Positions 17,134 through 30,958 of a stretch of DNA of 64,000 nt are shown in pieces. The DNA is from Pseudomonas sp. PDM16 (GTDB lineage: Bacteria > Pseudomonadota > Gammaproteobacteria > Pseudomonadales > Pseudomonadaceae). Made by a program: the position numbers and the translations under genes. The stretch lies in NCBI RefSeq assembly GCF_014851865.1, contig NZ_JACVAM010000002.1:558001-622000 (forward strand). Reading direction: 5' to 3'. Positions within the stretch are counted from its first letter, which is position 1. Each line of letters starts with the position of its first letter. A model generated the notes under the pieces. That model was not told the DNA's origin. It made no database searches and saw only the letters and a program-made list of their open reading frames with translations.

Positions 17134-17308
17134 TAAGCTCCGGCAGTTCTCGGGTGGCCCCGCGCGGGCTGCTCCAATAGTGCCAATAACCGACTTAACT
17201 CGTTGATTTGTCGTGAGTCGCCGCCTAGCAGGGGCGACTACGGCGGACTCCGGTCTTGCCCAGGAAGGGTGTGACGGGGTTTCACCAGAATAAGGAACCA
17301 GGCTTCTC
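17134..17308 (+). promoter_or_regulatory. gyrA promoter and structured 5' leader (gyrA RNA motif candidate)
   Basis: A TAAGCT -10 candidate is at 17134-17139. The leader after it can fold two mutually exclusive ways. Helix A pairs 17215-17225 with 17242-17250 (GAGT..CCGCC / GGCGGACTC, 2-base bulge). Helix B pairs 17216-17222 with 17233-17239 (AGTCGCC / GGCGACT). A short GTGA/TCAC hairpin (17271-17285) sits before the start. A conserved 'gyrA RNA motif' has been described in Pseudomonas gyrA leaders; this position fits, but I have not matched it to the published consensus. Confidence 0.55.
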
Positions 17309-20077
<2,769 letters not shown>

Positions 20078-20087
20078 GAGAGTCGAA

Positions 20088-21173
20088 GTGAGCAAACGCG
20101 CCCATAACTTCTGCGCCGGCCCGGCCGCGCTGCCGACCGCCGTACTGCAACGTGCCCAGGCTGAGATGCTTGACTGGCAGGGTCGTGGCTTGTCCGTGAT
20201 GGAGATGAGCCACCGCAGCGACGAGTACGTGGCCATCGCCGAAAAGGCCGAGCAGGATCTGCGTGATCTGATGGCCATTCCGGCGGACTATAAGGTGCTG
20301 TTCCTGCAGGGTGGTGCCAGCCAGCAATTCGCCGAGATTCCGCTGAACCTGCTGCCGGAAGACGGTACCGCCGACTACATCGAGACCGGCATCTGGTCGA
20401 AGAAGGCCATCGAGGAAGCGCGTCGCTACGGCAACGTCAATGTCGCCGCCAGCGCCAAGGGCTACGACTACTTTGCCATTCCCGGGCAGAACGAGTGGCA
20501 ACTGTCGAAAGACGCCGCCTACGTGCACTACGCCAGCAACGAAACCATCGGCGGCCTGCAGTTCGACTGGATTCCCGAAGTGGGCGATACCCCGCTGGTG
20601 GTGGATATGTCCTCGGACATCCTCTCCCGCGAAGTCGACGTGTCCAAGTTCGGCCTGATCTACGCCGGCGCGCAGAAGAACATCGGCCCGAGCGGCCTGG
20701 TCGTCGCCATCGTCCGAGAAGACTTGCTGGGGCGCGCCCGCAGTGTCTGCCCGACCATGCTCAACTACAAGATCGCCGCCGACAACGGCTCCATGTACAA
20801 CACTCCGGCGACCTATTCCTGGTACCTCTCCGGCCTGGTCTTCGAGTGGCTCAAGGAGCAGGGCGGTGTCGCTGCGATGGAGCAGCGCAATAAGGCCAAG
20901 AAGGACCTGTTGTACAAGGCCATCGACGCCAGCGACTTCTACAGCAACCCGATCCAGCCGAGCGCCCGCTCCTGGATGAACGTGCCGTTCCGTCTGGCCG
21001 ACGAGAAGCTGGACAAGGCCTTCCTGGCCGGCGCCGACGCTCGCGGCCTGCTCAACCTGAAAGGCCACCGTTCGGTGGGCGGCATGCGTGCCTCCATCTA
21101 TAACGCCACCGGCCTGGATGCGGTGGAGGCCCTGGCGACCTACATGGCCGAGTTCGAGAAGGAGCACGGCTGA
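20088..21173 (+). CDS. serC: Phosphoserine aminotransferase
   Basis: This is a 361-residue PLP enzyme of the SerC family. It begins with [40 protein letters not shown] is the phosphate/PLP-binding block and [13 protein letters not shown] contains the PLP lysine. It makes phosphoserine from 3-phosphohydroxypyruvate, and in Pseudomonas also serves the pyridoxal pathway. The start, a GTG (gtgagcaaacgc), lies 10 bases after gyrA. Its stop overlaps the pheA ATG. Confidence 0.96.
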   Translation: MSKRAHNFCAGPAALPTAVLQRAQAEMLDWQGRGLSVMEMSHRSDEYVAIAEKAEQDLRDLMAIPADYKVLFLQGGASQQFAEIPLNLLPEDGTADYIETGIWSKKAIEEARRYGNVNVAASAKGYDYFAIPGQNEWQLSKDAAYVHYASNETIGGLQFDWIPEVGDTPLVVDMSSDILSREVDVSKFGLIYAGAQKNIGPSGLVVAIVREDLLGRARSVCPTMLNYKIAADNGSMYNTPATYSWYLSGLVFEWLKEQGGVAAMEQRNKAKKDLLYKAIDASDFYSNPIQPSARSWMNVPFRLADEKLDKAFLAGADARGLLNLKGHRSVGGMRASIYNATGLDAVEALATYMAEFEKEHG

Positions 21174-22270
21174 TGAGCGACGCCGATCAGCTCAAGGCGC
21201 TGCGGGTTCGCATCGACAGCCTCGACGAGAAGATCCTCGAGCTGATCAGCGAACGTGCGCGCTGCGCCCAGGACGTGGCCCGGGTGAAGATGGCCTCCCT
21301 GCCCGAAGGCGAGAAGCCGGTGTTCTACCGCCCCGAGCGCGAAGCCTGGGTGCTCAAGCACATCATGGAGCTGAACAAGGGCCCGCTGGACAACGAGGAG
21401 ATGGCGCGGCTGTTCCGCGAGATCATGTCCTCCTGCCTGGCCCTCGAGCAGCCGCTGAAGATCGCCTACCTGGGGCCGGAAGGTACTTTCTCCCAGGCCG
21501 CGGCGCTCAAGCATTTTGGTCATGCGGTGATCAGCCAGCCGATGGCGGCGATCGACGAGGTGTTCCGCGAAGTGGCCGCCGGCGCGGTCAACTTCGGCGT
21601 GGTGCCGGTGGAAAACTCCACCGAGGGTGCGGTCAATCACACCCTGGACAGCTTCCTTGAGCACGACATGGTCATCTGCGGTGAGGTGGAGCTGCGTATC
21701 CACCACCACCTGCTGGTCGGCGAGACCACTAAGACCGACAAGATCACCCGTATCTATTCCCATGCCCAATCCCTGGCCCAGTGCCGCAAGTGGCTGGATG
21801 CGCACTACCCGAACGTCGAGCGCGTGGCGGTTTCCAGCAATGCCGACGCTGCCAAGCGGGTGAAGAGCGAGTGGAACTCGGCGGCGATCGCCGGCGACAT
21901 GGCAGCCAATCTCTATGGCCTGACTAAGCTGCAGGAAAAGATCGAGGACCGTCCGGACAACTCCACGCGCTTCCTCATCATCGGCAGCCAGGAAGTGCCG
22001 CCGACCGGCGACGACAAGACTTCGGTCATCGTCTCCATGCGCAACAAGCCAGGTGCCCTGCACGAGCTATTGGTGCCGTTCCACACCAATGGCATCGACC
22101 TGACCCGTATCGAGACCCGTCCGTCGCGCAGCGGCAAGTGGACCTATGTGTTCTTCATCGACTTCATGGGGCACCACCAGGATCCGCTGATCAAGGACGT
22201 GCTGGAAAAGATCAACGGCGAAGCCGTCGCCCTGAAAGTGCTGGGTTCCTACCCGAAAGCGGTTCTTTGA
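21173..22270 (+). CDS. pheA: Bifunctional chorismate mutase/prephenate dehydratase (P-protein)
   Basis: This is a 365-residue P-protein. The AroQ chorismate mutase domain is residues 1-90 (LKALRVRIDSLDEKILELISERARCAQ). Prephenate dehydratase is about 95-270 (IAYLGPEGTFSQAAA, VPVENSTEGAV, NSTRFLII). The ACT domain is 275-360 (GALHELLVPFHTNGIDLTRIETRPSR), the site of phenylalanine feedback. It leads chorismate to phenylpyruvate. The ATG overlaps the serC stop codon (ATGA arrangement). Confidence 0.96.
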   Translation: MSDADQLKALRVRIDSLDEKILELISERARCAQDVARVKMASLPEGEKPVFYRPEREAWVLKHIMELNKGPLDNEEMARLFREIMSSCLALEQPLKIAYLGPEGTFSQAAALKHFGHAVISQPMAAIDEVFREVAAGAVNFGVVPVENSTEGAVNHTLDSFLEHDMVICGEVELRIHHHLLVGETTKTDKITRIYSHAQSLAQCRKWLDAHYPNVERVAVSSNADAAKRVKSEWNSAAIAGDMAANLYGLTKLQEKIEDRPDNSTRFLIIGSQEVPPTGDDKTSVIVSMRNKPGALHELLVPFHTNGIDLTRIETRPSRSGKWTYVFFIDFMGHHQDPLIKDVLEKINGEAVALKVLGSYPKAVL

Positions 22271-22296
22271 GCCGCGTGATTGTCTGAGGAGAGCTC

Positions 22297-23398
22297 ATGA
22301 GCTGCGACTTCCTCGCCCTGGCCGTGCCGGGCGTGCAGAAACTCTCGCCCTACGTGCCGGGCAAGCCGGTCGATGAACTGGCCCGCGAGCTGAATCTCGA
22401 CCCTGCCGGCATCGTCAAACTGGCCAGCAACGAGAACCCGCTGGGCCCGTCGCCCAAGTCGCTGGAGGCGATCCGCGCCGAACTGGCCGAGCTGACCCGC
22501 TACCCGGACGGCAACGGTTTCGAGCTGAAGTCCAGGCTGGCCGCGCGTTGTGGCGTGACTGTGGCCCAGGTAACCCTGGGCAACGGCTCCAACGATATCC
22601 TCGATCTGGTCGCGCGCGCCTGGCTAGCGCCGGGGCTGAATGCCGTTTTCAGCCAGTACGCCTTCGCCGTTTATCCGATTGCCACCCAGGCGGTCGGCGC
22701 CCAGGGCAAGGCGGTACCGGCCAAGGATTATGGGCACGACCTGGAAGCCATGCTGGCGGCCATCGACGCCAACACTCGCGTGGTATTCATCGCCAACCCG
22801 AACAACCCGACCGGTACCTGGTTTGGCCCGGCTGCGCTGGAGTCCTTCCTCGCTCGCGTGCCGGAAAACGTGCTGGTAGTGCTGGACGAGGCCTATATCG
22901 AGTACGCCGAAGGTGACGAGCTGCCGGATGGCCTCGATTACCTGTCGCGCTATCCGAATCTGCTGGTCTCGCGGACCTTCTCCAAGGCCTATGGCCTGGC
23001 CTCGTTGCGCGTCGGCTATGCGCTGAGTTCGCCGCAGGTGGCCGATACGCTCAATCGCGTGCGCGCGCCGTTCAACGTCAACAGCCTGGCGCTGGCCGCC
23101 GCCTGCGCGGCGCTTGACGATGCCGACTATCTGGCGGCCAGTCGCCGCACCAACGATGCCGGCATGGCGCAGCTGGAGGATGGCTTCCGACGCTTGGGGT
23201 TGAGCTGGATTGCCTCCAAGGGCAACTTCATTGCCGTCGACTTCGGTCACGATGCCGCGCCGATCAACCAGGCGCTGCTGCGCGCCGGGGTGATCGTGCG
23301 TCCGGTGGCCGGCTACGGCATGCCGACCTTTCTGCGCGTGTCCATCGGTACCGAGGCGGAGAACAGCCGCTTCCTAGAAGCGCTGGAGCAAGTGCTCC

Positions 23399-23406
<8 letters not shown>
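22297..23406 (+). CDS. hisC: Histidinol-phosphate / aromatic aminotransferase HisC
   Basis: This is a 369-residue class I/II aminotransferase of the HisC family: VKLASNENPLGPSP, NPNNPTGTWF, VLDEAYIEYA, and SRTFSKAYGLASLRVGY with the PLP lysine. Its place between pheA and tyrA suggests it can act as an aromatic aminotransferase as well as in histidine synthesis, as in other Pseudomonas, where a second hisC sits in the his operon. GAGGAG precedes the ATG. It overlaps the next gene by 8 bases. Confidence 0.92.
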
Positions 23407-25635
<2,229 letters not shown>

Positions 25636-25639
<4 letters not shown>

Positions 25640-26304
25640 GCGCCGTAGTCATCACCATCGACGGGCCGAGCGGCTCGGGCAAGGGCACCATCGCCGGCCT
25701 GCTGGCTGCCAAGCTGGGCTGGAATCTGCTGGACTCTGGCGCCCTCTACCGTCTGCTGGCCTTCGCTGCCGGCAACCACGGCATCGACCTGACCAACGAG
25801 GAAGCGCTGAAGACCCTGGCCGCCCACCTGGACGTGCAGTTCGTCGACAAGCGCATCATCCTCGAAGGCGACGAAGTGACCGACGCGATTCGCAACGAGC
25901 AGGTTGGTGCCGGCGCCTCCATGGTTGCCTCGCTGCCCGCCGTGCGCGAGGCGCTGCTGCAGCGCCAGCGCGCTTTCCTTGAGGCGCCGGGCCTGGTGGC
26001 CGACGGCCGTGACATGGGTACCGTGGTGTTTCCGGACGCGCCGTTGAAGATCTACCTGACCGCCAGCGCCGAGGAGCGCGCGCGTCGCCGCTACCTGCAG
26101 TTGAAAGGCAAGGTCGAAGGTGTTAGCCTGCCGAGTCTGCTAGACGAGATTCGTGCTCGCGACGAGCGTGATATGCAACGCGCGGTGGCGCCGTTGAAGC
26201 CAGCGGTCGACGCCATCCAGCTGGATTCCACCGAGCTGAGCATCGAGCAGGTAATGGAAAGAATTCTCGGTGAGGTCGCCAGTCGCGATCTCGCCGGACA
26301 ATGA
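25636..26304 (+). CDS. cmk: Cytidylate kinase
   Basis: This is a 222-residue CMP kinase. The P-loop is [19 protein letters not shown], then [12 protein letters not shown] (CMP site) and [24 protein letters not shown]. It phosphorylates CMP and dCMP. The GTG start overlaps the tyrA-aroA stop by 4 bases. It ends a tightly packed operon from serC onward and is followed by an intrinsic terminator before rpsA. Confidence 0.96.
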
Positions 26305-26337
26305 GCCACGGCTGTCTTAAGTCGAAAGGCTCGCAAG

Positions 26338-26381
26338 GAGGCATGCGGGAGACCCAGTCCCTGTCCCGCAGGCCTCTTTTT
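26338..26381 (+). terminator. Intrinsic terminator between cmk and rpsA
   Basis: A 12-base-pair stem with one mismatch (GAGGC.TGCGGGA pairing TCCCGCA.GCCTC) is followed by TTTTTATAT. It would end the cmk transcript, or attenuate read-through into rpsA. Confidence 0.75.
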
Positions 26382-26394
26382 ATATGAACGAACC

Positions 26395-26451
26395 CACACT
26401 GTCTGGAGTGTGGTTTGGGCGAATCCCCGCCCTTGATCAACAGGAATCAAC
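26395..26451 (+). promoter_or_regulatory. rpsA translation-initiation leader
   Basis: The bases just before rpsA can form two hairpins (CACACT-GTCTGG-AGTGTG at 26395-26412, and a GGGCG/CGCCC stem around 26417-26432). They are followed by an A-rich stretch with only a weak AGGA ribosome-binding site. The E. coli rpsA leader is also a hairpin-rich, weak-SD region through which S1 represses its own synthesis. The same control here is an inference. Confidence 0.4.
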
Positions 26452-28131
26452 ATGAGCGAAAGCTTTGCAGAACTATTTGAAGAAAGCCTGAAATCCCTCG
26501 ACATGCAGCCGGGTGCCATCATCACCGGCATCGTGGTCGACATCGATGGTGACTGGGTCACCGTACATGCCGGCCTGAAGTCCGAGGGCGTCATCCCGCT
26601 TGACCAGTTCTTTAACGAACAAGGCGAGCTGACCATCAAGGTCGGTGACGAAGTCCACGTTGCGCTGGACGCTGTGGAAGACGGTTTCGGTGAAACCAAG
26701 CTGTCCCGCGAGAAAGCCAAGCGTGCCGAGTCCTGGCTGGTTCTGGAAGCCGCTTTCAATGCTGAGGAAGTGGTCAAGGGCGTTATCAACGGTAAGGTCA
26801 AAGGCGGCTTCACCGTTGACGTCAACGGCATCCGCGCGTTCCTGCCGGGCTCCCTGGTCGATGTCCGTCCGGTGCGTGATACCACTCATCTGGAAGGCAA
26901 AGAGCTGGAGTTCAAGGTCATCAAGCTGGACCAGAAGCGCAACAACGTTGTCGTTTCCCGTCGCAGCGTGCTGGAAGCCGAGAACAGCGCCGAGCGCGAG
27001 GCTCTGCTGGAATCCCTGCAGGAAGGCCAGCAGGTCAAAGGTATCGTCAAGAACCTCACCGACTACGGTGCGTTCGTTGACCTGGGCGGCGTAGATGGTC
27101 TGCTGCACATCACCGACATGGCCTGGAAGCGCATCAAGCACCCGTCCGAGATCGTCAACGTTGGCGACGAGATCGACGTCAAGGTTTTGAAGTACGACCG
27201 CGAGCGCAACCGTGTCTCCCTGGGTCTGAAGCAGCTGGGCGAAGATCCATGGGTCGCCATCAAAGCACGCTACCCGGAAGGTACCCGTGTTACCGCCAAA
27301 GTCACCAACCTGACCGACTACGGCTGCTTCGCCGAGCTGGAAGAGGGCGTGGAAGGTCTGGTGCACGTGTCCGAGATGGATTGGACCAACAAGAACATCC
27401 ACCCGTCCAAGGTCGTTCAGGTCGGCGACGAAGTGGAAGTTCAGGTTCTCGACATCGACGAAGAGCGTCGTCGTATCTCCCTGGGCATCAAGCAGTGCAA
27501 GTCGAACCCGTGGGAAGATTTCTCCGGCCAGTTCAACAAGGGCGACAAGATCTCCGGCACCATCAAGTCGATCACCGATTTCGGTATCTTCATTGGTCTG
27601 GACGGCGGCATCGACGGTCTGGTTCACCTGTCCGATATCTCCTGGAACGAAGTGGGCGAAGAAGCCGTACGCCGCTTCAAGAAGGGCGACGAGCTGGAAA
27701 CCGTCATCCTGTCCGTTGATCCGGAGCGTGAGCGTATCTCCCTGGGCATCAAGCAGCTGGAAGACGATCCGTTCTCCAACTACGCCTCCCTGAACGAGAA
27801 AGGCACCATCGTGCGCGGTACCGTCAAGGAAGTGGACGCCAAGGGCGCCGTGATCAGCCTGGGCGGCGACATCGAAGGCATTCTGAAAGCCTCCGAAATC
27901 AGCCGTGACCGCGTCGAAGACGCGCGCAACGTGCTGAAAGAAGGCGACGAAGTCGAAGCCAAGATCATCAGCATCGACCGCAAGTCCCGCGTTATCAGCC
28001 TGTCCGTCAAGTCCAAAGACGTCGAAGACGAAAAGGACGCGATGAAAGAGCTGCGTAACAAGCAGGAAGCCGAAACCACTGGTCCGACCACCATCGGTGA
28101 TCTGATCCGTGCTCAGATGAACCAGAACTAA
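26452..28131 (+). CDS. rpsA: 30S ribosomal protein S1
   Basis: This is a 559-residue S1 with six S1 RNA-binding repeats, the last four closely alike (for example [74 protein letters not shown]). The N-terminus, [13 protein letters not shown], binds the ribosome through S2. S1 unfolds mRNA leaders at initiation. Length and repeat number are those of gammaproteobacterial S1. Confidence 0.98.
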   Translation: MSESFAELFEESLKSLDMQPGAIITGIVVDIDGDWVTVHAGLKSEGVIPLDQFFNEQGELTIKVGDEVHVALDAVEDGFGETKLSREKAKRAESWLVLEAAFNAEEVVKGVINGKVKGGFTVDVNGIRAFLPGSLVDVRPVRDTTHLEGKELEFKVIKLDQKRNNVVVSRRSVLEAENSAEREALLESLQEGQQVKGIVKNLTDYGAFVDLGGVDGLLHITDMAWKRIKHPSEIVNVGDEIDVKVLKYDRERNRVSLGLKQLGEDPWVAIKARYPEGTRVTAKVTNLTDYGCFAELEEGVEGLVHVSEMDWTNKNIHPSKVVQVGDEVEVQVLDIDEERRRISLGIKQCKSNPWEDFSGQFNKGDKISGTIKSITDFGIFIGLDGGIDGLVHLSDISWNEVGEEAVRRFKKGDELETVILSVDPERERISLGIKQLEDDPFSNYASLNEKGTIVRGTVKEVDAKGAVISLGGDIEGILKASEISRDRVEDARNVLKEGDEVEAKIISIDRKSRVISLSVKSKDVEDEKDAMKELRNKQEAETTGPTTIGDLIRAQMNQN

Positions 28132-28152
28132 GTTCAGGTACTTCTGAAAAAA

Positions 28153-28174
28153 GGGCGACTCAGTCGCCCTTTTT
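28153..28174 (+). terminator. Intrinsic terminator after rpsA
   Basis: The stem GGGCGACT/AGTCGCCC with a one-base loop is flanked by an A run before and TTTTT after. It is a textbook intrinsic terminator 21 bases after the rpsA stop. Confidence 0.9.
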
Positions 28175-28301
28175 CGTTTGTGCCTCATAACACCTCCGCT
28201 GCGGCATTTCCCCTCTTGACATTCGGGCTATCCAAACATTGGCAGGCGTGCTAAAAACACCCTACTAGATGATCTAGCCGCTTGAAAAAGAAGGGAAAAC
28301 C

Positions 28302-28589
28302 ATGACCAAGTCGGAGTTGATCGAGCGCATTGTCACCCATCAGGGGCTGCTGTCCTCCAAGGACGTGGAGCTGGCCATCAAGACGATGCTGGAGCAGATG
28401 TCTCAGGCATTGGCGACCGGCGATCGCATCGAGATTCGCGGCTTCGGCAGTTTTTCCCTGCATTACCGAGCGCCGCGTGTGGGGCGTAATCCGAAGACTG
28501 GTGAGTCGGTCCGGCTGGATGGCAAGTACGTGCCGCATTTCAAGCCTGGCAAGGAATTGCGCGACCGCGTCAACGAGGAAGATGAGTAA
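28302..28589 (+). CDS. ihfB: Integration host factor subunit beta
   Basis: This is a 95-residue HU/IHF-family protein: [54 protein letters not shown] and the DNA-intercalating arm [14 protein letters not shown]. It pairs with IhfA to bend DNA at specific sites. It starts about 130 bases after the rpsA terminator, with GAAGGG before the ATG. The 170-base gap has TTGACA at 28216-28221 but no well-spaced -10, so I do not call a promoter. Confidence 0.97.
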   Translation: MTKSELIERIVTHQGLLSSKDVELAIKTMLEQMSQALATGDRIEIRGFGSFSLHYRAPRVGRNPKTGESVRLDGKYVPHFKPGKELRDRVNEEDE

Positions 28590-28613
28590 GGGCGCGACTC
28601 AGGGAGGCAGGAT

Positions 28614-28895
28614 ATGTTGATCGAAATTAAACGATTCGCAATGATCACCGGGCTCGCAAGCATTGGTGCGCTTGTGCTGATCTTTACTCTGCAGAATAGC
28701 CAGCAGTCGCGATTTCAGCTCTTGCTCTGGACAACACCGGAACTGCCTTTTTCGGTAGTGCTGATTGCGACATTTCTCCTTGGCGTAATTTTTTCCCTTC
28801 TTCTTAGCCTGGCATTGATCTGGCGAGTTGTTCGTCGTTCCTCGCGTGAGAAGCGAGAAATGCGTATTAATCCCGTGGCTTCCGAAAGCAACTAA
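28614..28895 (+). CDS. LapA-domain (DUF1049) inner membrane protein
   Basis: This is a 93-residue protein with two transmembrane helices (about 10-28 and 42-65) and a basic tail, of the LapA (lipopolysaccharide assembly protein A, formerly YciS) family. In E. coli LapA works with LapB to control LpxC and lipopolysaccharide level. No lapB follows here. It starts 24 bases after ihfB, as in other Pseudomonas, with GGGAGGCAGGAT before the ATG. Confidence 0.87.
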   Translation: MLIEIKRFAMITGLASIGALVLIFTLQNSQQSRFQLLLWTTPELPFSVVLIATFLLGVIFSLLLSLALIWRVVRRSSREKREMRINPVASESN

Positions 28896-28956
28896 CCCTA
28901 TCCTTCGCTGTCCATACGCTCTGCAATTGAGATAAGAACCGGATGAACATCTGCCC

Positions 28957-29919
28957 ATGAGACGGGTGCTTGTAACAGGGGCGTCCGGTTTCGTTGGGCG
29001 GGCGTTGATGCATCGGCTCACCGCTGAGGCCGGTATAGAGCCTATAGCTGGTGTGCGCCGTATTACTGAATGCCCGAATCCAGAATCTTTCGAGTATCTG
29101 GAGCTGGGGAGCCTTGAGGACTTCAAGGTCGACCCTTTGCAGCTGCGGGGCCTGTCGGTACTCGTGCATGCGGCTGCTCGGGTGCATGTCATGAACGACT
29201 CCGCCGGTGACCCTCTACGTGAGTTTCGCAGGGTCAATGTAGAGGGCAGTCTGGCGCTGGCTTCGGCTGCCGCTCAAGCTGGAGTCCGCCGCTTCGTATT
29301 CCTTAGCTCTGCAAAGGTAAACGGCGAGGAGAGCGCCCCAGGTGCTCCTTTTCGTTCCGATGACAATCCAATGCCTTCTGACGCCTACGGTCAGTCGAAA
29401 TACGAGGCGGAGATGGGCTTGCGTAAGATCGCGGCCGACAGTGGCATGGAGCTGGTCATCGTTCGTCCTCCGTTAGTCTACGGCCCTGGGGTGCGTGCCA
29501 ATTTTCTTACCATGATGCGTTGGTTGAGTCTGGGTATTCCTCTGCCGCTATCAGGAATTGATAACCGCCGCAGCCTTGTGGCGCTGGATAATCTGGTCGA
29601 TCTACTGGTGTGTTGTGTGAACCATCCCGCCGCGGCCAATCAGACATTCCTGGTCAGTGACGGAGAGGATTTATCGACTTCGGAACTGCTGGCTCGCCTT
29701 GGGAGCGCCTTGGGGCACCCAGCTCGGTTGTGGGGTTCTGGCGCAGTCAGGAAACTGCTTCTCCTGGCTGGCAGGCGGTCCCTTGTGCAGCGCTTGTATG
29801 GCTCATTGCAGCTGGATATAGCGCTAACGAGAGAAGTGCTGGGATGGAGACCTGTCGTGAATAGTGAAGAGGCGTTGCGAGAAACCGCAGCGTACTTCCT
29901 GCAGAGAGCGAAATGCTGA
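28957..29919 (+). CDS. NAD-dependent sugar epimerase/reductase, WbpV-like
   Basis: This is a 320-residue extended SDR. The Rossmann motif TGASGFVGRAL is at the N-terminus, followed by LVHAAARVHVM, LSSAKVNGE with the catalytic Ser, the YGQSK catalytic Tyr/Lys and VIVRPPLVYGPGVRANF. In Pseudomonas O-antigen loci the gene next to wbpL and wbpM is often WbpV or a relative, which reduces the 4-keto sugar made by WbpM to UDP-D-QuiNAc or UDP-D-FucNAc. The 7-base overlap with the WbpL-like gene supports a joint role. Codon use is visibly less GC-rich than in rpsA. Confidence 0.82.
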   Translation: MRRVLVTGASGFVGRALMHRLTAEAGIEPIAGVRRITECPNPESFEYLELGSLEDFKVDPLQLRGLSVLVHAAARVHVMNDSAGDPLREFRRVNVEGSLALASAAAQAGVRRFVFLSSAKVNGEESAPGAPFRSDDNPMPSDAYGQSKYEAEMGLRKIAADSGMELVIVRPPLVYGPGVRANFLTMMRWLSLGIPLPLSGIDNRRSLVALDNLVDLLVCCVNHPAAANQTFLVSDGEDLSTSELLARLGSALGHPARLWGSGAVRKLLLLAGRRSLVQRLYGSLQLDIALTREVLGWRPVVNSEEALRETAAYFLQRAKC

Positions 29920-30923
29920 CCTTGCTTTATCTAGTCACCGCTGTTTTCTGCGTGTCCTGGTCGGGAACCTGGTTGGTGCGTAGATACGCGCTGAAACGAA
30001 GCATTCTGGATATTCCGAATCAGCGTAGCTCGCATGCCGTGCCTACCCCACGAGGTGGAGGGGTAGCGATCGTTCTGAGTTTCATCGTCGCTTTGCCTGT
30101 CGTGTTTTGGGGTGGCTGGATTGATGACAATGCTGCCCTCGCACTTGGTGGTGCAGGGTGTATGGTCGCTTTCATCGGATTTCTTGATGACCATCGGCAT
30201 GTTCCCGCGCGCTGGCGACTCCTAGTGCATGCCGTGGCAGCATCTTGGGCGCTATACTGGCTCGGAGGTTTACCGGCTACCCCCATTGGCGACACGTTGT
30301 TTCAATGGGGATGGCTCGGCTTGCCGATTGGCCTTCTGTATCTGGTCTGGATGCTCAATCTATACAATTTCATGGATGGCATTGACGGCATTGCCGGTGT
30401 CGAAGCACTGACCAGCAGTATTTCAGTTGTTCTGATTTGCGGTTTGTTGGGGCGCTGGCAAGAGGCGGTGCTTCCACTGTTGTTGGCCGTTTCCGTGGCG
30501 GGGTTTCTGTTCTGGAACTTTCCTCCAGCGAAAATTTTCATGGGGGACGCAGGTAGCGGTTTCCTCGGACTGTTGGTGGGATTGCTGTCGTTACAGATGG
30601 CCTGGGTCGACCCTCAGCTTGTCTGGATCTGGTTGATTCTTCTGGGAGTGTTTCTGGTCGACGCCAGCGTCACCCTGTTACGTCGACTGGTGCGCGGTGT
30701 GCGGGTATACGAGGCGCATAGAGAGCATGCCTATCAGCATGCGTCCCGCCGATTCAAAGGGCATCGTCCGGTTACCCTGGCGGTGGCGATGATCAATCTG
30801 TTCTGGTTGTTGCCACTGGCTTCCTGGGCGGCGCTCAAAGGCGATATTTGGTTGGTGCTGCCCCTGGCTTACGCACCGTTGATTTGGTTGGCATTCAAGT
30901 ACCACGCGGGTTTGGCCGAGTAG
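29913..30923 (+). CDS. wbpL: Undecaprenyl-phosphate sugar-1-phosphate transferase, WbpL-like
   Basis: This is a 336-residue polytopic membrane protein of the MraY/WecA/WbpL family (GT family 4). Motifs are PTPRGGGVAI, a GFLDDHRHVPARWRLLVH loop with the DD pair, NLYNFMDGIDGIAG, KIFMGDAGSGFLG and a cytosolic EAHREHAYQHASRRFKGH segment. WbpL-type enzymes transfer FucNAc- or QuiNAc-1-phosphate to undecaprenyl phosphate, starting an O-antigen repeat. It overlaps its upstream neighbour and lies 35 bases before wbpM. Confidence 0.88.
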   Translation: MLTLLYLVTAVFCVSWSGTWLVRRYALKRSILDIPNQRSSHAVPTPRGGGVAIVLSFIVALPVVFWGGWIDDNAALALGGAGCMVAFIGFLDDHRHVPARWRLLVHAVAASWALYWLGGLPATPIGDTLFQWGWLGLPIGLLYLVWMLNLYNFMDGIDGIAGVEALTSSISVVLICGLLGRWQEAVLPLLLAVSVAGFLFWNFPPAKIFMGDAGSGFLGLLVGLLSLQMAWVDPQLVWIWLILLGVFLVDASVTLLRRLVRGVRVYEAHREHAYQHASRRFKGHRPVTLAVAMINLFWLLPLASWAALKGDIWLVLPLAYAPLIWLAFKYHAGLAE

Positions 30924-30958
30924 TACCTCATTTATCCTCGTTGAGAGGCATGGAGCCC

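Noticed and set aside
26473..28188. 571-codon open frame antisense to rpsA, and the 762-codon one antisense to tyrA-aroA (23264-25552)
   Set aside because: Both are shadows of secure genes and show no ribosome-binding site or domain.
28216..28255. TTGACA and a TTGGCAGGCGTGCT element upstream of ihfB as promoter or sigma-54 site
   Set aside because: No -10 at acceptable distance from TTGACA, and the GG-GC offset in the second is 9 rather than 12 bases.
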